From assembly GCA_051008185.1 (NCBI GenBank), contig JBPCXW010000028.1, positions 1-20,021 on the forward strand: 20,021 nt of DNA, in the 5' to 3' direction. Origin of the DNA: CAXMWX01 sp051008185. Lineage in GTDB: Bacteria; Pseudomonadota; Gammaproteobacteria; Eutrophobiales; Eutrophobiaceae. A program made the position numbers and the translations under genes. This document shows, one piece after another, positions 8,085-16,580 of the stretch (positions are counted from its first letter, which is position 1; each line of letters opens with the position of its first letter). The notes below the pieces were generated by a model, which saw only the letters and a list, made by a program, of their open reading frames with translations, ran no database searches and had not been told where the DNA came from.

Positions 8085-8810
8085 ATGCTGCTGTATATCC
8101 GGGCACTATTGTTTTATCTGGGCATGGCGGCGGCGACGCTGATCATGGTGCCGGTCTCCATACTGGTGTTGCCGTTGCCCTATCACAAACGTTTCGGGAT
8201 CGTCAGTAACTGGGCTCGCTTCAATCTGTGGTGGCTGGGCGTGGTTTGTAATCTGCACGCCGACATCAGCGGCACCGAACATATCCCCGACGGCCCCTGT
8301 ATTATTATGTGCAAACACCAATCGGCCTGGGAGACACTGGCCATGCAGTTGGTGTTCCCGCCGCAGGTCTGGATCACAAAACGGGAGTTGCTGTGGGTAC
8401 CGATCTACGGCTGGGGCTTGGCGGCGATGCAACCGATTGCCATCAATCGCGGCTCCGTGGTACGGGCGTTGAAACAACTGGTCAGGGAGGGCACGGCAAG
8501 ATTGCAACACGGCTCATGGGTGATAGTGTTCCCGGAAGGCACCCGCACCCGTCCCGGGGAGCGACGCAAATATCACGCCGGCGGTGGTCTGCTGGCGGAG
8601 AAGTCAGGCTTCCCCATCATCCCTGTCGCCCACAACGCCGGTTATTTCTGGCCGCGCAACAGTTTTACCAAACAACCCGGTGTGATCAATATGATCATCG
8701 GCCGTCCCATCAATGTCAGCGATAAAAAAGCCGAGCAAATTATCGCCGAGGTGGAACAGTGGATAGAAACCACCGTGGCCGACCTGCCGCAACCATCCGA
8801 CAAGCCGTGA
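8085..8810 (+). CDS. PlsC-like 1-acyl-sn-glycerol-3-phosphate acyltransferase
   Basis: This 241-residue membrane-associated acyltransferase of the PlsC/LPLAT family probably transfers an acyl chain to lysophosphatidic acid in phospholipid synthesis. An N-terminal hydrophobic segment covers about residues 4-30. The catalytic block is H78-QSAW-E83: the usual HX4D is here HX4E. The glycerophosphate-binding block FPEGTR is at 149-154, followed by the GGGLLAEKSGFPIIPVAH stretch typical of motif IV. Related genes often follow glyS in Gammaproteobacteria, sometimes after gmhB, which is absent here. It starts seven bases after glyS and ends 19 bases before the end of a convergent gene, with no clear terminator between them. 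Confidence 0.88.
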   Translation: MLLYIRALLFYLGMAAATLIMVPVSILVLPLPYHKRFGIVSNWARFNLWWLGVVCNLHADISGTEHIPDGPCIIMCKHQSAWETLAMQLVFPPQVWITKRELLWVPIYGWGLAAMQPIAINRGSVVRALKQLVREGTARLQHGSWVIVFPEGTRTRPGERRKYHAGGGLLAEKSGFPIIPVAHNAGYFWPRNSFTKQPGVINMIIGRPINVSDKKAEQIIAEVEQWIETTVADLPQPSDKP

Positions 8811-8829
8811 ATGACGGGCATGCGTGTGT

Positions 8830-10047
8830 CTAAAGTAATTCCTTGAGCGGCACTGCGGCATTGGCCAGTTTGTTGGTATCTATAACTGCGCCCCGGCTGA
8901 TGAGTTTTTTGCCAAACATAAATTCCGCTGCCTTGTTCACGGCATCCACCGCGATAATTTTGTCCTGTTGCAGATAAAACGCAGCAAAACTCCTGCCCTG
9001 TTCTATATCACCGCGGATCACAAGTTGATCAAACCCCTGTGATAAACCGGCGATTTGCAGTTTCAGATCATATTGATCAGACCAGAACCAGGGCAGGGCT
9101 TTGTAGTCGGCAGGCTTGTCGCAGATGGACATGGCCGTGATGCGCGCCTGTTCCGACGCATTCTGCACAGACTCCAGACGCAACCAGCGATCATAAATCG
9201 GATTAGGGTGACAGGTGCAATCACCGGCGGCATAGATGTCCGGATCAGAAGTCTGTGTGCGGCTATTCACCTTGATACCGTTTTCCACTTCCAGCCCGGC
9301 GGCCTCGGCCAGTTCGGTTTCGGGCAGGATGCCTACGCCTATTACTACCAGATCAGCCGACAGTTCCGTGCCGTCACTGCACAACACTTTCTCCACCTTG
9401 CCGTTACCTGCAAAGGCCGTGATCCCGGTGTTGCAACGTATCGTCACCCCCGCCTCGCGGTGTATCCGGCTGTAAAACGCCGACACCTGCGGGGCCGTCA
9501 CCCGTTGCAGGACGCGATCCTGCATCTCCACCACTGTTACCTGCATACCGAGTCTGTTCAACACCGCCGCCGTCTCCAGACCGATATAACCGCCGCCGAC
9601 AATAACCGCCCTGCCCCCGCTCTTGACGGACTGCCGGATCCGTTGCACATCGGCCAGGTTGCGCAGGTAGCTGATCCCCTGCAACTCTACGCCGGGCAGG
9701 TCCACCGTCCTGACTCTGGCGCCGAGGGTCAATGCCAGTTTGCTGTAAGCCGGACTGGAACCGTCGCTCAGTTGCACGCGTTTGTTATCCCGATCAACCG
9801 CGGTGACCTGCGTATTCAACAGCAGTTGCACCTTCGCCTGCTCATAGACGGCGGACGGACGGATGTAGATATCCTCCAGCCCCTTGTCCCCGGCCAGAAA
9901 CTCCTTGGACAGAGGCGGCCGCTGATACGGGATGTGCGGCTCGCCGCAGACAACGGTGATGTCACCCTGCCAACCCTGTTGTCGCAACTCCGGTGCCAGT
10001 GCCGCTGCGGCGTGACCGCCGCCGACAATGATACAGTGCTGTGTCAT
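8830..10047 (-). CDS. Ferredoxin/rubredoxin reductase-like FAD oxidoreductase
   Basis: This 405-residue two-dinucleotide-fold flavoprotein belongs to the NAD(P)H-dependent ferredoxin, putidaredoxin and rubredoxin reductase group. The FAD site is at the N-terminus (IIVGGGHAAA, Gly9-Gly11), followed by the hallmark PYQRPPLSKEF at about 40-50. The NAD(P)H fold has VIVGGGYIGLETA at about 148-160, ending in V-V-E174, an acidic residue that favours NADH over NADPH. The second FAD motif DIYAAGDC is at 270-277. A C-terminal reductase domain begins with PWFWSDQYDLKLQIAG. It passes electrons from NAD(P)H to a small iron-sulfur or rubredoxin partner; none is encoded in the window. Its start overlaps the bioA stop by ATGA, so both are read from the bioA promoter. 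The physiological partner is unknown. Confidence 0.88.
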   Translation of the reverse strand: MTQHCIIVGGGHAAAALAPELRQQGWQGDITVVCGEPHIPYQRPPLSKEFLAGDKGLEDIYIRPSAVYEQAKVQLLLNTQVTAVDRDNKRVQLSDGSSPAYSKLALTLGARVRTVDLPGVELQGISYLRNLADVQRIRQSVKSGGRAVIVGGGYIGLETAAVLNRLGMQVTVVEMQDRVLQRVTAPQVSAFYSRIHREAGVTIRCNTGITAFAGNGKVEKVLCSDGTELSADLVVIGVGILPETELAEAAGLEVENGIKVNSRTQTSDPDIYAAGDCTCHPNPIYDRWLRLESVQNASEQARITAMSICDKPADYKALPWFWSDQYDLKLQIAGLSQGFDQLVIRGDIEQGRSFAAFYLQQDKIIAVDAVNKAAEFMFGKKLISRGAVIDTNKLANAAVPLKELL

Positions 10048-11339
10048 GCCCCCTTCCCGTTTGATAATGTAATCACTTCATGGATCGCATCGGTCAGTTG
10101 TGCAAGATCGGCCGCGCTGATGATGTAAGGCGGCATTACATAGATCAACTTGCCAAACGGTCTGACCCAGACCCCGCGTTCAACAAACAACGGCATGATC
10201 TGTTGCATATCCACGGCCTGCCTGAGTTCAACCACACCGATCGCCCCCAACACCCTGACATCCCGCACCTGCGGTAACGCGGCACAGGCGCGCAAACCTT
10301 GTTGCAAGCCTGCCTCTATGTCGGCGACTTGTTGCTGCCAGTCATTCTGCAGTAACAACTCAATACTGGCCAGCGCCACCGAACAGGCCAGCGGGTTGGC
10401 CATGAAGGTAGGGCCGTGCATAAAAACCCCGGCCCCGTTCCCTGCTATGGTATCGGCCACCTGCCGGGTCGCCAGTGTGGCGGCCAGTGTCATGTAACCG
10501 CCCGTCAGGGCCTTGCCCAGACACATAATGTCCGGGCTGATGGCGGCATGCTCACAAGCGAACAGGCGACCGGTACGACCAAACCCGGTGGCGATCTCAT
10601 CGCATATCAGCAATACATCAAACTCGTCGCACAAGTGTCTCGCGGCCTTCAGATAATCCGCCGTGTAAAACCACATACCGCCCGCACCCTGCACTATCGG
10701 CTCCAGTATGACGGCGGCGATCTCCGCATGATGCCGTTGCAACAACTCCCGCAACGGGGCGATATCGGATTCATCCCAGTTGTCGGTGTAGGCCAGCGCA
10801 GGCCGCTCGGCAAAATAATGCTGCGGCAATACCTGTTTGAACAAACCATGCATACCGCTAACCGGATCGCACACTGCCATCGCACCGAAGGTATCGCCGT
10901 GATAACCGTGTTCAAGTGCCAACAACTTTTGCTTGTCCGGCAGGCCCCGTGCGGCCCAATACTGTATGGCCATTTTTATCGCCACCTCCACTGACACGGA
11001 GCCGGAATCGGCGAAAAAAACCGTTTGCAACGGCGCCGGTGTCAGCGCAACCAGACGCTCGGCCAGTTGCACCGCCGGTTCATGAGTCAAACCGCCGAAC
11101 ATGACATGGGCCATGCTGTCCAGTTGCTTGTTGATAGCGGCATTAAGCACCGGATGGTTGTAACCGTGAATGGCACACCACCAGGAGGCCATGCCATCAA
11201 TCAACTCGCTGCCGTCTTGCAGGGTAAGCCTGACCCCGGCGGCGGAACGCACCGCAAACAACGGCGCGCCATCCGCCATCGCAGCGTAGGGATGCCAGAC
11301 ATGGGCGCGATCCCGGGCAATGAGTGATTCAGGAGTCAT
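10044..11339 (-). CDS. bioA: Adenosylmethionine-8-amino-7-oxononanoate aminotransferase
   Basis: This is a PLP-dependent class III aminotransferase converting KAPA to DAPA with S-adenosylmethionine as amino donor, in biotin synthesis. Landmarks are WHPYAAM at the N-terminus, WWCAIHGYNHP, SGSVSVEVAIKMAIQYW (close to E. coli BioA), HGYHGDTFG, CDEIATGFGRTG (PLP-ring Asp) and LGKALTGGY with the Schiff-base Lys at 276. The C-terminus has the usual VWVRPFG and MPPYII. I chose the ATG at 11339 (431 aa) because it matches the E. coli-like N-terminus, leaves AAAGAG just upstream and follows a possible -10 box by about 30 bases; an in-frame ATG at 11363 would add eight residues. It is the first gene of a two-gene minus-strand operon, diverging from the NodI-like gene. 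Confidence 0.95.
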   Translation of the reverse strand: MTPESLIARDRAHVWHPYAAMADGAPLFAVRSAAGVRLTLQDGSELIDGMASWWCAIHGYNHPVLNAAINKQLDSMAHVMFGGLTHEPAVQLAERLVALTPAPLQTVFFADSGSVSVEVAIKMAIQYWAARGLPDKQKLLALEHGYHGDTFGAMAVCDPVSGMHGLFKQVLPQHYFAERPALAYTDNWDESDIAPLRELLQRHHAEIAAVILEPIVQGAGGMWFYTADYLKAARHLCDEFDVLLICDEIATGFGRTGRLFACEHAAISPDIMCLGKALTGGYMTLAATLATRQVADTIAGNGAGVFMHGPTFMANPLACSVALASIELLLQNDWQQQVADIEAGLQQGLRACAALPQVRDVRVLGAIGVVELRQAVDMQQIMPLFVERGVWVRPFGKLIYVMPPYIISAADLAQLTDAIHEVITLSNGKGA

Positions 11340-11374
11340 TCTCTTTGGTGTGCATCTTGTCATTTAGTCAGGAT

Positions 11375-11404
11375 AGTGTAGTTTAGTGCATCCCATGCAA
11401 ACAA
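11375..11404 (-). promoter_or_regulatory. Candidate bioA promoter
   Basis: On the minus strand, TTGTTT (11404-11399) and TACACT (11380-11375) are 18 bases apart, about 36 bases ahead of the preferred bioA start. The -35 half lies inside the start of the divergent ABC gene. The match is weak. On the plus strand, TTGTCA at 11357-11362 and TAGTTT at 11379-11384 (16 apart) could serve the ABC pair. No BirA-like operator palindrome is visible. Confidence 0.25.
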
Positions 11405-12318
11405 ACCCCTATATCATTCAGGCCAGAGGACTGCAAAAGACTTATGCCAGTGAACCGGTGGTCAAGGGAATCGATCTGGCCATCCCGACCGGCGGCTGTT
11501 TTGGCTTACTCGGACCGAACGGGGCGGGCAAGACCACCACACTGAAAATGATCCTGGGACACTCACCGATCACCGCCGGTGAGTTGCAGGTGTTGGGTCA
11601 GCCCCTGCCCGGCGACAGCGATATGATCCGCGCCCGTATCGGTGTGGTTCCGCAAACAGACAATCTGGATGTGGATTTTACCGTGGCGGAAAATCTGGAG
11701 GTTTATGCCGGTTTTTTCAACATTGACAAGCATACTGCCCGCCCCCGCATCACCGAACTGTTGCAATTCGTGCAACTGACCGACAAGGCCGATACCAAAA
11801 TCACCCAACTCTCCGGCGGTATGCAACGACGGCTGAGTATCGCCCGCGCCCTGGTGAATAATCCCGTGTTGCTACTGCTTGATGAACCCACCACCGGTCT
11901 GGACCCGCAGGTGCGACATCTTATCTGGTCACGCCTGCGGGCACTGAAACAAACCGGGACAACCCTGTTGCTCACCACACATTATATGGAGGAGGCGGAG
12001 AGACTGTGTGACGATCTGGTCATCATGGATCATGGCCGTATTCTGAATCAGGGTAGCCCGCGTGATCTGATCAGACAACATGTGGAGCCGGATGTGGTTG
12101 AGATCTACGGCGACATCGAGCAACTGGAGGCCATCCGTTTCCCCGATGTTGATGTGCGCCAGGAGCAAATAGGTGAGACGCTGTATTGTTTCACCACAAC
12201 ACCACGGCCGTTGCTTGAACAACTGGAAAACCGGCACGGTCTGGCCTACCTGCATCGGCCGGCCAATCTGGAAGATGTGTTCCTGCGCCTGACGGGCAGG
12301 GAGTTACGGGAAGGCTGA
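11386..12318 (+). CDS. ABC transporter ATP-binding protein, NodI family
   Basis: This 310-residue ATPase of the ABC-2 exporter class is closest in pattern to NodI/DrrA-type proteins. Walker A is GPNGAGKT at residues 43-50, the signature LSGGMQRR begins at 142, Walker B is LLLLDEP with D166-E167, and the switch region TTHYMEEAERLCD follows. The C-terminal region about 240-310, ending in the NLEDVFLRLTGRELRE segment, is the usual tail of drug and lipooligosaccharide exporters. The longest frame begins with GTG at 11386; an ATG three codons later at 11395 is equally plausible, and neither has a good ribosome-binding site. It overlaps the permease start by one base. In rhizobia the pair exports Nod factor, but in this chromosomal setting the cargo is unknown. 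Confidence 0.88.
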   Translation: MHPMQTNPYIIQARGLQKTYASEPVVKGIDLAIPTGGCFGLLGPNGAGKTTTLKMILGHSPITAGELQVLGQPLPGDSDMIRARIGVVPQTDNLDVDFTVAENLEVYAGFFNIDKHTARPRITELLQFVQLTDKADTKITQLSGGMQRRLSIARALVNNPVLLLLDEPTTGLDPQVRHLIWSRLRALKQTGTTLLLTTHYMEEAERLCDDLVIMDHGRILNQGSPRDLIRQHVEPDVVEIYGDIEQLEAIRFPDVDVRQEQIGETLYCFTTTPRPLLEQLENRHGLAYLHRPANLEDVFLRLTGRELREG

Positions 12319-13094
12319 TGGACTGGCAACTACCGAAAATCCGGCCGCGTATGTTTCTGGTCTGGCGGCGCAATCTGCTGGTCTGGTACAAGCTGCTTGT
12401 CCCGAGCCTGTTGCTGAACTTTGGTGAGCCGGTGCTATACCTGCTGGGGCTGGGCCTGGGCCTGGGCCGGTTTGTAGGCGACATGGCAGGCATGCCCTAC
12501 CTTACCTTTCTGGCCACCGGCCTGCTGGCCTCGTCGGTGATGAACACCTCCACCTTTGAAGGTTTGTTTTCCGTTTATACACGCATGGTGCCGCAACGCA
12601 CTTATGAAGGTATCCTGGCCACCCCGATAGAGGTGGATGACATCGTCGCCGGCGAAATGATCTGGTGTGCCAGCAAGGGCACGTTCAGTAGCAGTGCCAT
12701 TCTGGTGGTGGCGACCCTGTTGGGTGCCATCAATCACTGGCAGGCCGTGTTGTGTATCCCGCTGTTCCTGTTAGTCGGCCTGTGCTTCGCCAGTATGGCG
12801 ATCATGGTCTCATCCTTCTCGCAGTCTTATGATTATTTCAGTTATTACATCACCCTGATACTGACACCGATGTTTATCTTCTGCGGTGTCTTCTACCCGG
12901 TCACAACCTTGCCGGAGGCGGTACAACCTGTGCTGTCCCTGCTACCACTGAGCCACGCCATTGCCCTGATAAGACCACTGGCAACCGGGACGATGCCGCA
13001 GGACATCATCCTGCACATAAGTGTATTGGCAAGCTTTACGATAACCGGTTTTTATCTGGCGGTGATATTGGTGCGAAGGCGGTTGATCAAGTAA
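12318..13094 (+). CDS. ABC-2 type permease, NodJ family
   Basis: This 258-residue inner-membrane permease has about six hydrophobic segments and the family markers NFGEPVLYLLGLGLGLG, YEGILATPIEVDDIVAGEM (cytoplasmic coupling region), FCGVFYPV and a final LPLSHAIALIRPL. These match NodJ-type transporters. It shares the A of TGATG with the end of the ATPase gene, so the two are translated together. The protein ends in RRRLIK, a cytoplasmic basic tail. The truncated oxidoreductase gene begins at the base right after the stop, suggesting they once formed a single operon. Confidence 0.88.
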   Translation: MDWQLPKIRPRMFLVWRRNLLVWYKLLVPSLLLNFGEPVLYLLGLGLGLGRFVGDMAGMPYLTFLATGLLASSVMNTSTFEGLFSVYTRMVPQRTYEGILATPIEVDDIVAGEMIWCASKGTFSSSAILVVATLLGAINHWQAVLCIPLFLLVGLCFASMAIMVSSFSQSYDYFSYYITLILTPMFIFCGVFYPVTTLPEAVQPVLSLLPLSHAIALIRPLATGTMPQDIILHISVLASFTITGFYLAVILVRRRLIK

Positions 13095-13460
13095 ATGCAT
13101 TACATTGACATAACACAACCCGGCGATGCCGGGGTACTGCAAGCGGCGGTGACGGACACGCCGGAGCCTGAGCCCGGTCAGGTGCTGATCAGGGTGCACG
13201 CCGCCGGTGTTAACCGGCTGGATATTATGCAACGTCAGGGCAAGTATCCGCCGCCGCAGGGGGCCTCCGACATTCCCGGTGTGGAAGTGGCGGGTACCGT
13301 CACGGCCTGTGCCATGGACGGGCGGGGCGCGGCTTTACAGGCTCATTTCATATTGGACAAGACTGGGGATTGCATCAAAAAACTCATTGGGCTACTATCA
13401 GTAACCACTAAAAGAACCTCGGCATCTAGAACACACCTGTATTATGCCCTCCCTCACTAG
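13095..13460 (+). pseudogene. NAD(P)H quinone oxidoreductase, truncated after its N-terminal domain start
   Basis: The first about 72 residues match the zinc-independent MDR family (quinone oxidoreductase, PIG3-like): a YIDITQPG start, PGQVLIRVHAAGVNRLD, RQGKYPPPQGASDIPG, then EVAGTV. Functional relatives are about 320 residues, with an NAD(P)H-binding fold that is missing here. After residue about 72 (base about 13310) the reading frame continues to a stop at 13458-13460, but the residues (CAMDGRGAALQAHFILDK and on) no longer resemble the family. The frame runs past the start of the methyltransferase gene at 13444. The break is best read as the left boundary of the inserted restriction-modification block, somewhere in 13305-13345. 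The product would lack cofactor binding and should be inactive. Confidence 0.8.
13370..13398 (+). promoter_or_regulatory. Candidate promoter of the restriction-modification genes
   Basis: TTGCAT at 13370-13375 and TACTAT at 13393-13398 are 17 bases apart, with the predicted transcription start about 40 bases ahead of the methyltransferase ATG. The site lies just inside the foreign sequence, after similarity to the oxidoreductase ends, so the block appears to carry its own promoter. Confidence 0.45.
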
Positions 13461-16400
13461 CCTGCAAGAAATCCTCCGCCGACTCTTCCGTCTGGATGAA
13501 TCCGTTGATCTGGATTTCGGCATCTATCGCCTTATCAACCTGAAGCGCGAACACCTGACCAAATACCTTGACGAGCAGCTGCCACAGCAGGTGCAGGATG
13601 TGATTGGAAAATCCAGTCAAGCGGCAAATGATGTCAGGCTGGCTGACTTGCAGAATGCTCGCGAGCGCGTCCTGCAAACCCTTGGGGAAGAGGCACTAGA
13701 TGCAGATGGCAACTTGGACCAAGCTCTTGACAAGACACCCGCCGGAAGAAATTACCTTCTGGTGCAGCAGGATACGCCAGACCTGAAGACAACCGAGCAA
13801 ATGCAAGATGAGATTTACGACCATCTAGCCAGCTTCTTCTCCCGCTACGAATGCGGTGGTGGCGACATTGTTCCCCGCCGCCGCCACTCGGTCCGCAACC
13901 GCTATGCCATACCCCACAACGGGGAGGAGGTGGCACTCCACTGGGCCAACCGCGACCAATACTACATCAAAACTGCCGCCTACCACCCAAGCATGGCCTT
14001 CAAAGCTGGCGGCAAACGCTTCGTGTTCCGGATTACCGATGCACGGGACATTCCCAGCGACAACAACAAAGGTAGTGGACGTGTGCTACTGCCCCGGATT
14101 GATGAGGCCAGCAAGGATGATAACGGCGACACAGTTATCCCGTTCATCTTCCGCGCCCTCGACAGTAAGGAGCAGAAACTCTACACAGAACTCGCCAACG
14201 GCGAGAACGGCAACGGCGGCAGGCAGCAGTCGGGCGTACTGGCAGAAGCGCTGCAACAACTGGTAGAGGCAGCAAAGAAGAAGGGTAAGTCGCTACAACC
14301 CTTGTTGGCTGATGGGGGTGATGGCAAGCCAGCCTTCATGCGCTACGCTGGCCGCTTTGTTCGCCGCAATACAGCGGACTTCTTCATTCATCGCAACCTG
14401 AAAGGTTTTTTGTCAGATGAGTTGGACTTCTACCTCAAGAGTGAAACACTCAACGCTGATGAGCTAGCCCGGTTAAGCGGCTCTGCAGTTGCATCGCGCA
14501 TGATAGCGTTCCACGCTATCCGTGAATTGGGCAACAACATCATAGAGGCACTGGCGCAGTGGGAAGACCTGCAGAAAGCGCTGTGGGAGAAGCGCAAGTT
14601 TGTCCTGCAAACTGAATACTGCGCCACCTTGGGGCACATACCCAACCTGGAGGAATCGGGACTGCTAGATGCGATCGCCAAGTGCGACAAGCAATGGGAA
14701 GAATGGGAGCAGTTAGGCATCAATGGCAAAGCAGCTCCCTTGTTCGCCAAGGGCAGCAAGACAGAAAAAAGAATCGCTTGGCTCCGAGAGAACCCATCCC
14801 TGCCAGTGGACACCGCCAACTTCCCACCCGAGTTCAAGGACGAATTGCTGGCTCAATTCGAAGACATTGATGATGTCACAGACGGTGTGCTGATACATGG
14901 TGAAAACTGGCAAGCATTGGACTTGATTCAGGAAATGTATCGAAAGCGGGTTAGCTGTATTCACATTGACCCACCATACAACACCGATACTAGCGGCTTT
15001 CTCTACAAGAACAACTTTAAACATTCTAGCTGGATGACAATGATGGATTCTCGTATTTCTATCGCGCTACCGCTTCTGTCGAGTGATGGTGTTTTCCAGT
15101 GCCACATTGACGAAAATGAATATGAGCGGCTACATTTTCTTTTTGAACAAACGCCGACCATTAATGCAGGCACGGTAGTATGGGATAAGCGGACACCAGT
15201 TGCCGGTAAAAAAGGAGTGGCGACACAGCACGAGTATATTATCTGGCGAATGATGTCGGAAACGAGATTCTTCAAGAGGAAACCCAATGCCCCAAAAATT
15301 CTAGACAAGGCGGCCGCTTTACTTGCAGCGCATGGTGGAAAAGTCACTGACGAATTACGAAAGGAATTTCGGGACTGGGTTGAAAAACAAAAAAAGTTTT
15401 CTTCTGGGGAGAAAGGCTTCAAAGAAATGGATGATAGCGGAAAGGTGTATCAGTCCGTTCACATGGGAGCGCCTGAGCAGCGACTAGACCCAAAGTTTCA
15501 TACCCCATTGATTCATCCTAAAACTGGTAAGCCATGCCCAGTACCAGACAGTGGATGGTCTAGCATACCAGAGTTTATGCAGAATCTACTGCAGGAAGGT
15601 AGGATTTTGTTTGGAAAGGATGAAACGACCCAGCCTCGACGGATATACTATCTGCATGAAAACACACACGAACCTGTTTCAACTGTCGTCGGGCATGGCC
15701 GGAGGGGTAAGAAAGATCTTGACAGATTGCGTCTTGCATTTCCTTATGCCCATTCCGTTGATCTTTATATGACACTGGTTGAGAGTGTTATCGGCACACC
15801 CAACATTGTTTTGGACTATTTTGCTGGTTCAGGAACTACTGCCCATGCAATTATAAACTTGAATCGGGAAGGTGGCATACAACGAAAGTTCATTCTTGCG
15901 GAAGTAGGAGAACATTTCAACACCACGCTTATACCGCGCATAAAAAAAATAACTTACTCCCCTGGGTGGAAAAACGGCAAAGCCACCGACACAGCTACTC
16001 CGGAAGACGTAAGACACGGCCCTCGTCTAATCAAATACCAACGAATAGAGTCCTACGAAGATGCATTAGCCAACATCCGCTTTGAATCAGACGGGCTAGG
16101 CTTTGACGATGACACACTGCACTACGAACTGAACTGGGATACTCACGAGTCTCCAACTTGGCTGCTGGAGAAGGGAATGGACAGCCCGTTTGATTATCAA
16201 CTGAATTTGGTGGCAAGCAATGCAGAAAACAGCAACAGCACACACAAAGAACATGCTGATTTACCCGAAACCTTCGCCTACCTGCTTGGCCTGCGGGTAA
16301 AGACCCGACGCATCGTGATGGATGGCAAACGCCGCTATCTGGTGCAGCGTGGCATAGCCGCAGACAAGGATACTGTGGTGATATGGAGAGACATAGCAGG

Positions 16401-16557
16401 CTGGAAAGATGACGATTATGCACGGGAGCAAAAGTTCATTAAGGAATCGGAATTGATGAAGGGTGCCGAAAGAGTGCTTCTGAACGGCAACAATGCGCTA
16501 AAAGGCGGGGAATCACTGAACCCTGATTTTGGCCGACGCATGTTCCTGAAAAGCTGA
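13444..16557 (+). CDS. Type III-like DNA methyltransferase (Mod), extra-long form
   Basis: This is a 1037-residue site-specific adenine-type DNA methyltransferase. The catalytic half has the beta-class order: motif IV DPPYN at 509-513 comes before the AdoMet-binding motif I LDYFAGSGTT at 790-799. The approximately 280 residues between them should contain the target-recognition domain. VLIHGENWQALDLI just before motif IV is typical of type III Mod proteins. Type III Mods are usually 550-700 residues; here about 480 residues with no motif I recognise precede the catalytic part, beginning SLQEILRRLFRLDES and DFGIYR. The ATG at 13444 begins a plausible N-terminus but has no clear Shine-Dalgarno sequence. 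The gene precedes a Res-like helicase by 23 bases. It would protect host DNA and supply target recognition to Res. The region from about 15000 to 15960 is A+T richer than the rest. Confidence 0.9.
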   Translation: MPSLTSLQEILRRLFRLDESVDLDFGIYRLINLKREHLTKYLDEQLPQQVQDVIGKSSQAANDVRLADLQNARERVLQTLGEEALDADGNLDQALDKTPAGRNYLLVQQDTPDLKTTEQMQDEIYDHLASFFSRYECGGGDIVPRRRHSVRNRYAIPHNGEEVALHWANRDQYYIKTAAYHPSMAFKAGGKRFVFRITDARDIPSDNNKGSGRVLLPRIDEASKDDNGDTVIPFIFRALDSKEQKLYTELANGENGNGGRQQSGVLAEALQQLVEAAKKKGKSLQPLLADGGDGKPAFMRYAGRFVRRNTADFFIHRNLKGFLSDELDFYLKSETLNADELARLSGSAVASRMIAFHAIRELGNNIIEALAQWEDLQKALWEKRKFVLQTEYCATLGHIPNLEESGLLDAIAKCDKQWEEWEQLGINGKAAPLFAKGSKTEKRIAWLRENPSLPVDTANFPPEFKDELLAQFEDIDDVTDGVLIHGENWQALDLIQEMYRKRVSCIHIDPPYNTDTSGFLYKNNFKHSSWMTMMDSRISIALPLLSSDGVFQCHIDENEYERLHFLFEQTPTINAGTVVWDKRTPVAGKKGVATQHEYIIWRMMSETRFFKRKPNAPKILDKAAALLAAHGGKVTDELRKEFRDWVEKQKKFSSGEKGFKEMDDSGKVYQSVHMGAPEQRLDPKFHTPLIHPKTGKPCPVPDSGWSSIPEFMQNLLQEGRILFGKDETTQPRRIYYLHENTHEPVSTVVGHGRRGKKDLDRLRLAFPYAHSVDLYMTLVESVIGTPNIVLDYFAGSGTTAHAIINLNREGGIQRKFILAEVGEHFNTTLIPRIKKITYSPGWKNGKATDTATPEDVRHGPRLIKYQRIESYEDALANIRFESDGLGFDDDTLHYELNWDTHESPTWLLEKGMDSPFDYQLNLVASNAENSNSTHKEHADLPETFAYLLGLRVKTRRIVMDGKRRYLVQRGIAADKDTVVIWRDIAGWKDDDYAREQKFIKESELMKGAERVLLNGNNALKGGESLNPDFGRRMFLKS

Positions 16558-16580
16558 GTGCAAACCACACAGAGTCAACT

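Noticed and set aside
11386..13094. Naming the ABC pair nodI and nodJ with a Nod-factor export role
   Set aside because: The family resemblance is clear but no nod genes or symbiosis context exist here; the family is broad and the cargo unknown.
13095..13460. A 121-residue intact small protein
   Set aside because: Only the first about 72 residues match the oxidoreductase family; the tail is unrelated sequence, and the frame overlaps the methyltransferase start.
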